64,000 bases of DNA from Ectothiorhodospira magna (GTDB taxonomy: Bacteria > Pseudomonadota > Gammaproteobacteria > Ectothiorhodospirales > Ectothiorhodospiraceae): NCBI RefSeq assembly GCF_900110965.1, contig NZ_FOFO01000006.1, forward strand, positions 1-64,000, in the 5' to 3' direction. Position 1 is the first letter of the stretch; each line of letters starts with the position of its first letter. The notes below the pieces were generated by a model. The model made no database searches. It had not been told where the DNA came from and was given only the letters and a program-made list of their open reading frames with translations. The position numbers were made by a program, and so were the translations under genes. This document shows positions 36,036-45,647 of the stretch, piece by piece.

Positions 36036-36928
36036 GGTGTGCCCAGATGCCGGCGCAGCAAGGCGGCATTATGGCGCATCATGGCGGCATAATCTTCGGC
36101 ACCGCTACCGGGTGCTCCCAGGGAGTCCACATAGAGCGGTCCGGCCACGGCCACGCCGGTGTCGGCGGCCACGCTACGCACATGCCGGTCCGAAATCGTG
36201 CTTTCCCAGAACAGGGTCCGGGGCCGGCTTTCCCGGACCCGATCCACGATGCGCATGAGTTGTCTGGGGGAGCCCTCGGTTTCCGCGTTGGTCCCCCAGA
36301 CCCCGTCATGCTCGAAACCATAGGCGGCGGCAAAGTAGACAAAAGCGGCCTCGCTGGTGATCAGCAGGCGCTGATCATCGGGGATATGGGCCAGGGTCTG
36401 CTGGAGTTCTTCATGCAGGGCCAACAGGCGCTGTTCCAGTTGGTCGGCCCGTTGGTGAAAATCCCCGGCCCGCTCCGGCCACTGCCCGGCCAGGGCGGCG
36501 GCGATGGCCTGGCCGTAGGCGGCGGCCGCCCGCGGGTCCATCCACAGGTGGGGATCGGGCACGCCGGCGAATTCACCGGTGATGATGGGCCGGGTCTTGA
36601 ATCCGGAGGCTTTAGCGACAGCGATCACAGGCGTTTGGCGGCGCACGGTGCCTTTCACCTGAGGCATCCACTGTTCCAGATCCAAACCGTTGTAGAAGAC
36701 GATATCCGCCCGTTCCAGGCTCATGAAGTTGCGTGGCGTGAGTTCCCAGTCGTGGACCTCGGCGCCCACCGGGGTCAGCACGTCAACGGTGATGCCTTCA
36801 CCGGCGACTTCCCTGACCAGGTCGCCCAGGATGGAAAAGGTGGCCACCACCCGGTCCTCCCGCGCCCCGACGGGGGCGGTCCAGGCGATCAACAGTACAA
36901 GCAGGGTGAGCAGGCTGGTGCGGAACAT
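36032..36928 (-). CDS. Metal ABC transporter substrate-binding protein (probable Mn/Fe cluster A-I type)
   Basis: The product has 298 residues with a signal peptide (MFRTSLLTLLVLLIAWTAPVGA). Ligand candidates in order: His in GAEVHDWELTP, His in PDPHLWMDP, Glu in TNAETEGSP and Asp in YVDSLGAPG. The two His plus Glu plus Asp pattern is that of manganese/iron proteins (PsaA/SitA type). Zinc-binding ZnuA has a third His instead and usually a His-rich loop, which is absent here. Metal choice remains an inference. It is the first gene of the A-C-B operon. Confidence 0.88.
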   Translation of the reverse strand: MFRTSLLTLLVLLIAWTAPVGAREDRVVATFSILGDLVREVAGEGITVDVLTPVGAEVHDWELTPRNFMSLERADIVFYNGLDLEQWMPQVKGTVRRQTPVIAVAKASGFKTRPIITGEFAGVPDPHLWMDPRAAAAYGQAIAAALAGQWPERAGDFHQRADQLEQRLLALHEELQQTLAHIPDDQRLLITSEAAFVYFAAAYGFEHDGVWGTNAETEGSPRQLMRIVDRVRESRPRTLFWESTISDRHVRSVAADTGVAVAGPLYVDSLGAPGSGAEDYAAMMRHNAALLRRHLGTP

Positions 36929-37045
36929 GGGGCGATCCTTTTGGGTGGCTTGGCTTTATGATAATTGGACTTATTCCATATTGTAAATGCTTATGGTGAA
37001 GGTGGGCTTATCCTTTTGCCACCTGTCTGATCTAAAATTCCCCCC

Positions 37046-38239
37046 ATGAACATTTCCCCCAAGGCTCGCCACTTCGATGTGGTCATCATCGGCGCCGGTG
37101 CCTCCGGGCTCATGTGCGCCGCCGTCGCCGGCGCCCGCGGCCGGCGAGTGCTGGTGCTGGACCATGCCAACAAGGTGGGCAAGAAGATCCTCATGTCCGG
37201 CGGCGGGCGCTGCAATTTCACCAATCGTCATGTGGGGCCGGACAACTATCTGTGCCATAACCCCCATTTCGTCAAATCCGCCCTGAGCCGCTATACCCCG
37301 GCGGACTTCATTGCCCTGGTGGAGCGTCACCGCATCGCCTATCACGAGCGCAGCCACGGCCAGCTGTTCTGCGACCATTCCGCCAAGGATATTCTCCGCA
37401 TGCTGCTGGATGAATGCCGGGCTGGCGGTGTGCGTATCGAAACCCGCAGTCCGGTCAGCGACCTGCGGATCGGCGAACCCCATCAATTGTTCTGCCCCCA
37501 GGGGCCGGTGAGCTGCGAGTCCCTGGTGATCGCCACCGGTGGATGTTCCATCCCCACCCTCGGGGCCACCGACTTCGGTATGGCACTGGCCCGCTCTCTG
37601 GGCATGACGGTGCATCCGCCCCGGCCCGCCCTGGTGCCCCTGACCCTGTCCGGACGCACCCTGGAACGGGTGCGGGATCTCTCCGGCATCGCCCTGGAAG
37701 CACGGGTGACCGTGGCGGATCACAGTTTCAGGGAAAACCTCCTGTTCACCCACCGGGGACTCAGTGGTCCCGCCGTGCTGCAGGCTTCCTCCTACTGGGA
37801 ACCGGGTCTGCCGGTGGAGATCGACCTGTTGCCGGAGCTGGATCTGGCCGCCCATCTCCAGCGGCTGCGTCGGGAGCGGCCCAAAATGGCCCTCAAGACC
37901 TGGCTGGGGCAGCATCTGACCCGGCGGGTGGCCCAGCGCTGGTGCGAGTGCTGGGTGGAGGACAAGCCCCTGGAGCAACTCACCACCGGGGATATGGATG
38001 CAGTGGAGGCCGCCTGCAAGCGCTGGACCGTATGGCCCTCCGGCACGGAGGGCTACCGGACCGCGGAGGTGACCGTGGGTGGGGTCGATACGGAGGCCCT
38101 GTCCTCAAAGACCATGGCCTGCCGGGATCAGCCGGGGTTGTATTTCATCGGCGAGGTGATGGACGTGACCGGACATCTGGGGGGCTATAATTTTCAATGG
38201 GCCTGGTCATCGGGCCACGCGGCGGGGCAGTGCGTATAG
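37046..38239 (+). CDS. HI0933/YhiN family flavoprotein
   Basis: The product has 397 residues. There is an N-terminal Rossmann motif for FAD (DVVIIGAGASGLMCAAVAG), then the family signature KKILMSGGGRCNFTN, IATGGCSIPTLGATDFG, and a C-terminal GEVMDVTGHLGGYNFQWAWSSG. It is a cytosolic oxidoreductase of unknown substrate. It is a single gene, divergent from the metal importer across an AT-rich 117-bp gap. Confidence 0.93.
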   Translation: MNISPKARHFDVVIIGAGASGLMCAAVAGARGRRVLVLDHANKVGKKILMSGGGRCNFTNRHVGPDNYLCHNPHFVKSALSRYTPADFIALVERHRIAYHERSHGQLFCDHSAKDILRMLLDECRAGGVRIETRSPVSDLRIGEPHQLFCPQGPVSCESLVIATGGCSIPTLGATDFGMALARSLGMTVHPPRPALVPLTLSGRTLERVRDLSGIALEARVTVADHSFRENLLFTHRGLSGPAVLQASSYWEPGLPVEIDLLPELDLAAHLQRLRRERPKMALKTWLGQHLTRRVAQRWCECWVEDKPLEQLTTGDMDAVEAACKRWTVWPSGTEGYRTAEVTVGGVDTEALSSKTMACRDQPGLYFIGEVMDVTGHLGGYNFQWAWSSGHAAGQCV

Positions 38240-38255
38240 GACGTGCCTGGCGCCA

Positions 38256-38807
38256 TCACCACATCAGGTCGTCCGGCACCTCATACCCGGCGTAGGGGTC
38301 ATCCTCGTCCTTTTGGGTTTTTTGTGCCGGCTCGTTGAGCAGCACCAGCCGCGAGGCATCCCGTTCGCGGATCTTTTCCGCCGCGTCCCTGGGTACGATG
38401 TCGTACTGTTCGTCATCCAGGGTGACGATGCCCAGGCGGCCGTTGCCCAGTCGGTCCCGCTGTTCCCGGGTCACCAGGATGCGCTTGACAGCGGTGCCAT
38501 GCTGGAAATGATAGGGGAGTTCTGCATCTTTTCGTGATTGACGATGGGTGTCCACCAGCTGTCGCACCTGGGCTTCCAGGGCGCGGCGCTCGGCCGCTTC
38601 CTTTTGCCGGCGATTGAGTTCCCGTGACCTTTCCGCTTCAAGGCGACGGGCCTCTTCCGCCGCCTTCAGTGCCGGGTCCGGGGGGGTGTCGGTCTGTTGG
38701 CCGGCCTTGCCCTTGCGTTTGCGGGCCTCGCCGTGCCGCACCTTCTTGACACGTTTCTCGTCCACCAGCCCCGCCTTGAGGAGCTGTTCTTGAAAGGGGT
38801 TGGCCAT
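38256..38807 (-). CDS. DUF2058 protein (YaiL-like)
   Basis: The product has 183 residues from ATG 38807 (MANPFQEQLLKAGLVDEKRVKKV). An Arg/Lys/Glu-rich predicted coiled coil (about 25-85) is followed by a compact region (LPYHFQHGTAVKRILVT, GIVTLDDEQYDIVPRDAAEKI). This is the DUF2058 pattern; E. coli YaiL is a nucleoprotein/polynucleotide-associated homologue. The function is unknown. It converges with the flavoprotein gene. Confidence 0.88.
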   Translation of the reverse strand: MANPFQEQLLKAGLVDEKRVKKVRHGEARKRKGKAGQQTDTPPDPALKAAEEARRLEAERSRELNRRQKEAAERRALEAQVRQLVDTHRQSRKDAELPYHFQHGTAVKRILVTREQRDRLGNGRLGIVTLDDEQYDIVPRDAAEKIRERDASRLVLLNEPAQKTQKDEDDPYAGYEVPDDLMW

Positions 38808-38891
38808 GGCAATTCCGGGATTTGGGCGATGGGAGTGGGTGGAGTATTCTACCCGCTCACGTCTCAAAGTGCAGATGCACAGGCCCGCCCC

Positions 38892-39380
38892 ATGCGCAAA
38901 CATCCGTTCTCGCCCCATCGTCGTCTTTTTTTGCTCTCCGCCGGCGCCTTGCTGGTATCCGGCTGTGCCGGCATGCGGCCCGGCTACGAGACCCCGTCCC
39001 TGCTGCTGGACTCCTTCCGGGCCCTGCCTTCCGATTCCCTCTCGCCCCGGTTCCTCATCGGGCTGCGGGTGGTCAATCCCAATCCAACCCCACTGCCTCT
39101 GCGGGGCATGAGCTATCATGTGGAACTGGAGGGGCGGCGGCTGATCACCGGCGTGGCCAGTGACCTCAAGACGGTGCCCGCCTACGGGGAGCAGCTCATC
39201 GAGGTGCAGGCGGGGATCGATCTCATCAATGGGCTGCGGCTGTTCAATGACCTGCTCGGCCAGACCCAGCGGGATACCTTCCGTTACACCCTGAAGGCCC
39301 GGATGGACACGGGGGGACTGAGCCGGTTCCTGACCCTGGAAGAGGCGGGGGAGATTTCCCTGGCGGGGATGGGGCGGTGA
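38892..39380 (+). CDS. LEA type 2 (WHy domain) lipoprotein
   Basis: The product has 162 residues from ATG 38892. The signal peptide ends in a lipobox (LLVSGC), so it is predicted to be lipid-anchored. The mature part reads LRVVNPNPTPLPLRGMSYHVELEGRRL and is a single LEA14/WHy beta-sandwich, a fold tied to desiccation and stress protection in plants and found in many bacteria. A role in the bacterial envelope is unproven. It is divergent from the DUF2058 gene. Confidence 0.85.
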   Translation: MRKHPFSPHRRLFLLSAGALLVSGCAGMRPGYETPSLLLDSFRALPSDSLSPRFLIGLRVVNPNPTPLPLRGMSYHVELEGRRLITGVASDLKTVPAYGEQLIEVQAGIDLINGLRLFNDLLGQTQRDTFRYTLKARMDTGGLSRFLTLEEAGEISLAGMGR

Positions 39381-39504
39381 TGGGCAGCCATGCCGACGAG
39401 AGGTCGATCAAGAGAATCCGCGTCATCCATGACTTGACCGGGCCAGGGGGCTCGGGTCTCATTGATGCATTATTCCCGTCACGCTTCCGGACGATGCGCC
39501 CGAG

Positions 39505-40119
39505 ATGATCAAGCTTAGAACCTATGTATTCATGGATTCCCTGCAGCCGCAGCTGGCGGCCTACATGGCCACGGTCTCCCAGGGGTTTCTGCCGGTACCG
39601 GGGGATGCCTGTTTGTGGATCGAGGTCTCGCCGGGAATGGCGGTGCACCGACTCACCGACATGGCCCTCAAGGCAACGCGGGTGCGTCTGGCCCAGCAGG
39701 TGGTGGAGCGGGCCTACGGCTCGATGGTGATTCACCAGCGGGACCAGAGCGACGTGCGCGAGGCGGGCCGGGTGCTGCTGTCCCGCCTTGGGGCACGCCA
39801 GGAAGACCGTGAGACCTGCCGGGTCGCCTGGCAGGAAACCATCCGCGGCATCACCCCGGATCACAGTGTTTTGATCAACCGACAGAACCGCCGGGGGTCC
39901 ATGATCCTGCCGGGGGAGAGTCTGTTCATTCTGGAAACGGAACCGGCGGGTTACGTGGTCTACGCCGCCAATCAGGCGGAAAAGGCGGCCAACATCACCC
40001 TGATCGATGTGCGTGCCGTCGGTGCCTTCGGTCGCCTGACCCTCTCGGGTAGCGAGGCGGATGTGGACGCGGCGGCGGACGCGGCGCTGGCGGCGGTCAG
40101 GCACCCCGCTGGCATCTGA
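39505..40119 (+). CDS. csoS1D: CsoS1D-like tandem-domain bacterial microcompartment shell protein (BMC-T)
   Basis: The product has 204 residues forming two BMC domains: about 1-95 ([45 protein letters not shown]) and about 105-200 ([53 protein letters not shown]). The wording matches CsoS1D, the pseudohexameric gated-pore shell protein of alpha-carboxysomes, as I recall it. No RuBisCO, CsoS1, CsoS2 or anhydrase gene is nearby, so it is either a satellite of a carboxysome locus elsewhere or a leftover. The neighbours are a lipoprotein and a signalling kinase. Confidence 0.88.
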   Translation: MIKLRTYVFMDSLQPQLAAYMATVSQGFLPVPGDACLWIEVSPGMAVHRLTDMALKATRVRLAQQVVERAYGSMVIHQRDQSDVREAGRVLLSRLGARQEDRETCRVAWQETIRGITPDHSVLINRQNRRGSMILPGESLFILETEPAGYVVYAANQAEKAANITLIDVRAVGAFGRLTLSGSEADVDAAADAALAAVRHPAGI

Positions 40120-40180
40120 CCGGTCTGGGGCCGGCCCCGCCGCCAGGGCCGGGAATTTCACCATCGGGTGAGGTGAGTCA

Positions 40181-43100
40181 ATGTTTTTCCCCCGCTTGCA
40201 CAGCATTGCAACCCGCCAGGTGGTGACCTTGCCCGCCGCCGCCACCCTGGCCGATGCACTGGATACCATGAGCCGGCACAATATCCGCACCGTGGTGGTG
40301 GTGGATGCCGACGGGTATCGATTGATCCTCTCCAGCCTGCTGGTGTCCTTCCAGGTCCAGGGCATTCCCCTGGACACGCCCCTGGCCGAGGTGGAACTGC
40401 CCGCCGCCGCCACCCTGGATCAGGATGCCACCGTGCTTGATGGACTCCGGGCCATCCGCAATCGCTCTGAACATATCTGTCTGGTGAACCGGGATGGGGA
40501 ACTGGCGGGCATCGTCAGCTACAGTGATCTGGCCGCCAGCCTGGACCCTGGCCTGCTGGCAGAGACCCAGAGCCTGGGGGAACTGCTGCAGGGCAGCCAG
40601 CCGCTGGCGGTGGCCGGGCATCTGCCGGTGCGGGAAGTCATGGCACTGATGGACCAGGGAAAATTCACCGCCACCATCGTGACCCACCAGCATCAGCCGT
40701 TGGGCATCCTGACCCAGCGGGATGTGATCCGCCTGTTGCGGGCCGGCACCCAACTGGATCAGCCGGTGCAGGCGTGCATGAGCCGTCCGGTATTATGTCT
40801 GGAGGCCAGCGCCACCATTGCCCAGGCGCTGGCCTTCTGCCGTGAACGGCACATCAAACGGGTGGTGGTGGTGGATGCCCAGGGCCATCTCCACGGTCTT
40901 GTGACCCAGAAGGAACTGGTGAGTCTGTACTACAACCGCTGGTTCGGACTGGTCAAGGACCACCAGCAGCAACTGGATCTGCTCAACCGTGAACTCAGGG
41001 AAGCCAACCAGGCGCTGACCACCCTGACCGATGAGGTGCCTGCGGGATTGATCGTGATTGATGGCGGCGGACTGATCATTCGCGGCAACCGGACGGCATC
41101 GGAATTACTGGGCCATGCCAACGACGCCCTGTTGGGTCGGGACGTGATGAGCCTGTTTGCATGCACCCGGCATCAGATCGCTGGCGAACCGGCGGGATGG
41201 CTGAACTGCCACCGGGCCGGTCAATGTATTTCACCGGAAGCCTGTCGGGTGTTGCAGGCCCTGAAACGGCGCCAGCTCTACCAGGGCGAGGACGTGATGG
41301 TGCGCCAGGATGGCACGGAACTGATGGTGGAACTCAAGGCCAAACCCCTGGGGGATGCCAGTGTTCTGTTGCTGTTCCATGAAATCAGCCAGGCGGTGGC
41401 CCGGTCCCGGCAACTGGAGCGGGAGTTGCGGCTGTTTGTGGGCGGTCCGGTGATGGTCTGCGTGTGGCGCCTTGGGCCGGGCTGGCCGTTGGGATATGTG
41501 TCCGATAACGTGCGCAACATCCTCGGCTTTTCCCCGGAGCAGATGCTGGAACCAGGGTTTCTGTTCACGGATCTGATTCATCCCGACGACTGGCCCAGGG
41601 TGCGGCGGCAGACCGCCGAGGCTCTGGACAAGGGCGTGGCCTTTATCGAGCAGGAATATCGCCTGCGCAACAGTGCTGGTCAGTACCAGTGGTTTCGTGA
41701 CTATTCCGTCCCCGACTACGATACCGGGGGCCAATCCCCCCTGTTGCGGGGCTATCTGGTGGACCAGACCCAGGAAATCCAGGTTCGCCGGGCGCTGGAG
41801 GAGGAGGAGCGCCGGTTTCGCACCTTGTTTGACCTGTATCCCGATGGCACCTTGCTCATCGATCCCCAGACCACCCTGCCGCTGAAATTCAATGCCGCCG
41901 CCCATCGCAATCTGGGGTATGGCGCCGAGGAATTTGCCACCCTGCGGATCCAGGACTACGAGGCCCGGGAACGACCGGAAGAGGTGGCGATCCATGTCGA
42001 GCAGGTGATGACCCAGGGACGAGACGACTTTGAAACCCTGCTGCGGCACAAGGACGGTCGACTGATCCACACGAACGTGTCGGTGATGCCGATGACCCTG
42101 GGCAGCGGCATGTGTCTGCTGGCGGTGTTTCGGGACATCACGACCCAGAAGCAGATCGAGATCAGCCTGCGGGAAAGCCAGGAACGGCTCAAACTGGCCA
42201 CCGAGGCCGCCGCCATCGGCATCTGGGACTACGACATCGCCAACGACCTGCTACTGTGGGACGAAGGCATGTTGCGGCTCTACGGCATGGCGCCGGATGA
42301 TTTCGGTGGCCGGTTCCAGGACTGGCAGGCCCGGGTGCTGCCCGAATCCGTACCCAGGGTGAAGGCGGCCTTTGCCGCCCTGCTGGCAGGGGCCGACGGG
42401 GGGTTCGACGAGGAGTTCCAGATCCTGCGCATGTCCGACGGGAGTATCCGCACCCTGCGTGGTCTGGCCCAGGTCCGGCACAATGAGCGGGGCGAGGCAG
42501 TGCGGGTGGTCGGGGTCAATGAGGATATCACCGATCGGGTGATGGCCGCCCGGGAACTGGCGGTGCAGGAAGCCAAGTTTCGCGGCCTGTTCGAACTGTC
42601 ACCGGTGGGCATCGCCATGAATGATTACCGGACCGGTCAGTTTCTGGAGTTCAACCGGGCCATCAACGAACCGGCGGGGTATACCCCGGAGGAATTCCGC
42701 CAGCTGAGCTATTGGGAATTGACCCCCAAGCGCTACATGGCCGAGGAGGAAAAGGTCCTGGCTTCCATGGAGGAGACAGGTTTCTACGGCCCATTTGAAA
42801 AGGAATACATCCGCAAGGACGGCAGTCGCTATCCGGTACTGCTCAATGGTTTCAAGACCACCGACCAGGAAGGTCGGGAGGTGATCTGGTCCATCATTCA
42901 GGATATTTCCCACATCAAGCAGGCCCAGGCCGCCGCCGAGCGGGCCAGCCGGGCCAAAAGCGAATTTCTGGCCAACATGAGCCATGAAATTCGCACCCCC
43001 ATGAATGCGGTGATCGGCCTGACCGAATTGCTTCTGCATACCGCCCTGGATAGCCGCCAGCGGGACTATCTGGAAAAGATCCGGGGTTCTTCCCGGCTGT

Positions 43101-44728
43101 TGCTGGGGATTCTCAACGATATTCTGGACTATTCCAAGATTGAGGCCGGCAAGCTGGAACTGGACGCCCATCCCTTCCGTCTGGACGAGCTGGTGGACCG
43201 CATGTATACCCTGTTTGCCTCCACCGCCGAGGCCAAGGGGATTCAGTTGCGGTTTCGGTTGCAGGCGGCGGAGGATCAGGTGCTGGAGGGGGATTCCCTG
43301 CGCCTGGGGCAAGTGCTGACCAATCTGCTGAGCAATGCCCTCAAGTTTACCGAGCGGGGGCGGGTGACCCTGCAGATTCGTCAATGTTCAGAGGCGCCGC
43401 ATGATGGGCGGGTGCGCCTGGAGTTTGCGGTCAGGGACACGGGTATCGGCATGGACAAGGCGCAGCGCAAGAAGTTGTTCCAGGCCTTTTCCCAGGCGGA
43501 TACCTCCACCACCCGGAAATATGGTGGCACCGGTCTGGGTCTGGTGATCAGTCAGCGTCTGGTGGCCCAGATGGGGGGCACCCTGGCGGTCTGGTCCAGT
43601 CCCGGTCGGGGGAGCCGGTTCCACTTCCACTTGGCCTTGCCTGGCTCCCGGCAATGTCCCATGCCACTCTCATCCGGGGGCGCGGCCGCCACCGGGGCGA
43701 GCCGGGTGCCCTGCTTTGCTGGCCGCAGAATCCTGCTGGTGGAGGACAATGCCCTGAATCAGCAGGTGGCCAGCGAAATCCTCAAAAAAACCGGCGCCCA
43801 TATCCTGCTGGCCGGCAACGGGCTGGAGGCCGTCAACCTGCTGGAACAGCAGGCGGTGGATCTGGTGCTGATGGATTTGCAGATGCCGGTCATGGATGGC
43901 ATCGAGGCCACTCGTCGTATCCGACTCCGCTTCCCCCAACTGCCGGTGGTGGCCCTGTCTGCTGCCGTCATGGAGGATGATCGGGAGCGTGCCCAGGCGG
44001 TGGGCATGAGCGGTTATCTGGCCAAGCCCATCCACACCCAGACCCTGTTCGACACCCTGAGCCAGTGGCTATGGAGCGGTACCGGGGAGATTGCATCAGT
44101 GTCTCTCCCCGGGTCACCGGGGTTGCTTCCGGCCCACCTGCCGGGGGTGGATCTGACCCGGGGCATGGCAGTGTTTCAGGATACAGCCCTCTACCTGAGC
44201 ATGCTGCACCGCTTTCGAGTACAATTGCAGACCGAGTTTGCCGTGCTTGGCGGGCTGCTGGCCCGATCGGATGGACAGGCCGCCAAGCCCCTGCTCCATA
44301 CCCTCAAGGGGTTGGCGGGCACCATGGGAGCGCGACGCCTGGAAGGCGCTGCCCGGGCGCTGGAACAGGTTCTGGCCGACGGCATTCTGCCGGATGCCCC
44401 GCGTCAGGCTTTCCTTGATGCCCTGGACGAACTCGAGGAGAGCCTGTCCACCCTGCCCGCCGCCGAGGCGATACCGGACGCTCCGGTGGATGATCCCGAC
44501 CTGGCCGCCCGAACCGTCGGCGAGGTGCATGGCGCCCTGCACCGGGGGGAATGGGTGTCCGCCGAGCGCTGGCGCGTTGTGGCTGCCTGGCTGCGGCATC
44601 ACGGGGACCGGACTCTGGTCATCGAACTGGAGCGGCTGATGGATGCCCTGGAGTATGATCGGGCCGCCGCTCTGCTGGAAACACTGGCCCGACAGGCTGG
44701 TCTGGAGTTGAAGTGCGATGGTGAATGA
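40181..44728 (+). CDS. Giant hybrid sensor histidine kinase: CBS repeats, several PAS, HisKA, HATPase, REC, HPt
   Basis: The product has 1515 residues and no membrane segment. Four CBS repeats (about 1-260, with HIKRVVVVDAQGHLHGLV) suggest sensing of adenine nucleotides. They are followed by about five PAS domains (290-930). The phospho-His is in FLANMSHEIRTPMNAVIG (near 935), and the ATPase has DTGIGM and GTGLGL. The receiver runs from about 1180 (LLVEDNALN, LMDLQMPVMDG, AKPI), and the HPt histidine is in LLHTLKGLAG (near 1370). This is a complete internal phosphorelay. The gene overlaps the GGDEF regulator by 11 bases, the obvious output. GAGGTGAG precedes the ATG. Confidence 0.93.
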   Translation: MFFPRLHSIATRQVVTLPAAATLADALDTMSRHNIRTVVVVDADGYRLILSSLLVSFQVQGIPLDTPLAEVELPAAATLDQDATVLDGLRAIRNRSEHICLVNRDGELAGIVSYSDLAASLDPGLLAETQSLGELLQGSQPLAVAGHLPVREVMALMDQGKFTATIVTHQHQPLGILTQRDVIRLLRAGTQLDQPVQACMSRPVLCLEASATIAQALAFCRERHIKRVVVVDAQGHLHGLVTQKELVSLYYNRWFGLVKDHQQQLDLLNRELREANQALTTLTDEVPAGLIVIDGGGLIIRGNRTASELLGHANDALLGRDVMSLFACTRHQIAGEPAGWLNCHRAGQCISPEACRVLQALKRRQLYQGEDVMVRQDGTELMVELKAKPLGDASVLLLFHEISQAVARSRQLERELRLFVGGPVMVCVWRLGPGWPLGYVSDNVRNILGFSPEQMLEPGFLFTDLIHPDDWPRVRRQTAEALDKGVAFIEQEYRLRNSAGQYQWFRDYSVPDYDTGGQSPLLRGYLVDQTQEIQVRRALEEEERRFRTLFDLYPDGTLLIDPQTTLPLKFNAAAHRNLGYGAEEFATLRIQDYEARERPEEVAIHVEQVMTQGRDDFETLLRHKDGRLIHTNVSVMPMTLGSGMCLLAVFRDITTQKQIEISLRESQERLKLATEAAAIGIWDYDIANDLLLWDEGMLRLYGMAPDDFGGRFQDWQARVLPESVPRVKAAFAALLAGADGGFDEEFQILRMSDGSIRTLRGLAQVRHNERGEAVRVVGVNEDITDRVMAARELAVQEAKFRGLFELSPVGIAMNDYRTGQFLEFNRAINEPAGYTPEEFRQLSYWELTPKRYMAEEEKVLASMEETGFYGPFEKEYIRKDGSRYPVLLNGFKTTDQEGREVIWSIIQDISHIKQAQAAAERASRAKSEFLANMSHEIRTPMNAVIGLTELLLHTALDSRQRDYLEKIRGSSRLLLGILNDILDYSKIEAGKLELDAHPFRLDELVDRMYTLFASTAEAKGIQLRFRLQAAEDQVLEGDSLRLGQVLTNLLSNALKFTERGRVTLQIRQCSEAPHDGRVRLEFAVRDTGIGMDKAQRKKLFQAFSQADTSTTRKYGGTGLGLVISQRLVAQMGGTLAVWSSPGRGSRFHFHLALPGSRQCPMPLSSGGAAATGASRVPCFAGRRILLVEDNALNQQVASEILKKTGAHILLAGNGLEAVNLLEQQAVDLVLMDLQMPVMDGIEATRRIRLRFPQLPVVALSAAVMEDDRERAQAVGMSGYLAKPIHTQTLFDTLSQWLWSGTGEIASVSLPGSPGLLPAHLPGVDLTRGMAVFQDTALYLSMLHRFRVQLQTEFAVLGGLLARSDGQAAKPLLHTLKGLAGTMGARRLEGAARALEQVLADGILPDAPRQAFLDALDELEESLSTLPAAEAIPDAPVDDPDLAARTVGEVHGALHRGEWVSAERWRVVAAWLRHHGDRTLVIELERLMDALEYDRAAALLETLARQAGLELKCDGE

Positions 44729-45632
44729 GGAGAAAGGCTCGATCCTGATCGTGGACGATCAGCCCGCCAACATCCATGCGCTGGCCAATCTGCTCAACGG
44801 AGATTACCGCATCCTGACCGCGACCACCGCGGCCAGGGCACTGACCCTGGCCGGTCGGGATGGGGGGCCGGACCTGATCCTGCTGGACATCCTCATGCCG
44901 GACATGGACGGCTACGAACTGTGCTACCGGCTCAAGGAGGACGAGCGCACCCGGCACATTCCCGTCATCTTTGTCACCGCCCTGGACCATGATGCTCACG
45001 AGGAAAAGGGCTTTGACCTGGGAGCCGCGGATTACATCTCCAAACCCTTCAATCCAGCCATTGTGCGGGCGCGGGTGCGCAATCAGGTCAATCTCAAGCG
45101 CAAGACCGATCTGCTGGAGCGGATTGCCCTGCGGGACGGGTTGACGGAGATTCCCAACCGTCGCCAGTTCGACGCCAGGCTGGCGGAAGAGTGGGCGCGT
45201 CTGTCCCGCCGGCCAGGGTCATCTCCCTTGTCCCTGCTGATGATCGACGTGGACCATTTCAAGGCGTACAACGACCATTACGGCCACGGGGCCGGAGATA
45301 CGGCCCTGCGTCGGGTGGCCCAGGCCCTGGAGGGCAGCCTGTCCCGTCCGGCGGATCTGGTGGCCCGCTACGGCGGCGAGGAATTCGTGGCCCTGCTGCC
45401 GGAGACCGATCTCGTGGGGGCGCGCCATGTCGGGGCGACCATGCTGGCGGCGGTGGCCCGATTGCGGATTCCCCACGGCCATTCCACGGCCTCCCCCTGC
45501 CTGAGCATCAGCATCGGGGTGGCCACCCATGACGGGGAGTCCCCCCAACCTTCCGTGGAAGCCCTTAAGCAGGCGGCGGACCAGGCCCTCTACCGGGCCA
45601 AGATCCAGGGCCGCAACCGGGTGGTGGATTGA
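44718..45632 (+). CDS. Response regulator with GGDEF domain (diguanylate cyclase)
   Basis: The product has 304 residues. The receiver (about 10-125) has LIVDDQPANI, LLDILMPDMDGYEL with the phospho-Asp, and SKPF. The cyclase domain (about 140-300) has the active motif RYGGEEF and a complete inhibitory I-site, RPAD, exactly five residues ahead. It should therefore make cyclic di-GMP with product feedback when phosphorylated. The 11-base overlap with the giant kinase argues for co-translation and a shared pathway. Confidence 0.94.
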   Translation: MVNEEKGSILIVDDQPANIHALANLLNGDYRILTATTAARALTLAGRDGGPDLILLDILMPDMDGYELCYRLKEDERTRHIPVIFVTALDHDAHEEKGFDLGAADYISKPFNPAIVRARVRNQVNLKRKTDLLERIALRDGLTEIPNRRQFDARLAEEWARLSRRPGSSPLSLLMIDVDHFKAYNDHYGHGAGDTALRRVAQALEGSLSRPADLVARYGGEEFVALLPETDLVGARHVGATMLAAVARLRIPHGHSTASPCLSISIGVATHDGESPQPSVEALKQAADQALYRAKIQGRNRVVD

Positions 45633-45647
45633 GCGGGAGATTTCCCC

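Noticed and set aside
36929-37045. Zur, Fur or MntR box before the metal importer
   Set aside because: The gap is AT-rich but no palindrome close to the known consensus sites could be read, so none is reported.
39505-40119. A microcompartment operon
   Set aside because: Only a single shell protein is present; the neighbours are a lipoprotein and a sensor kinase.
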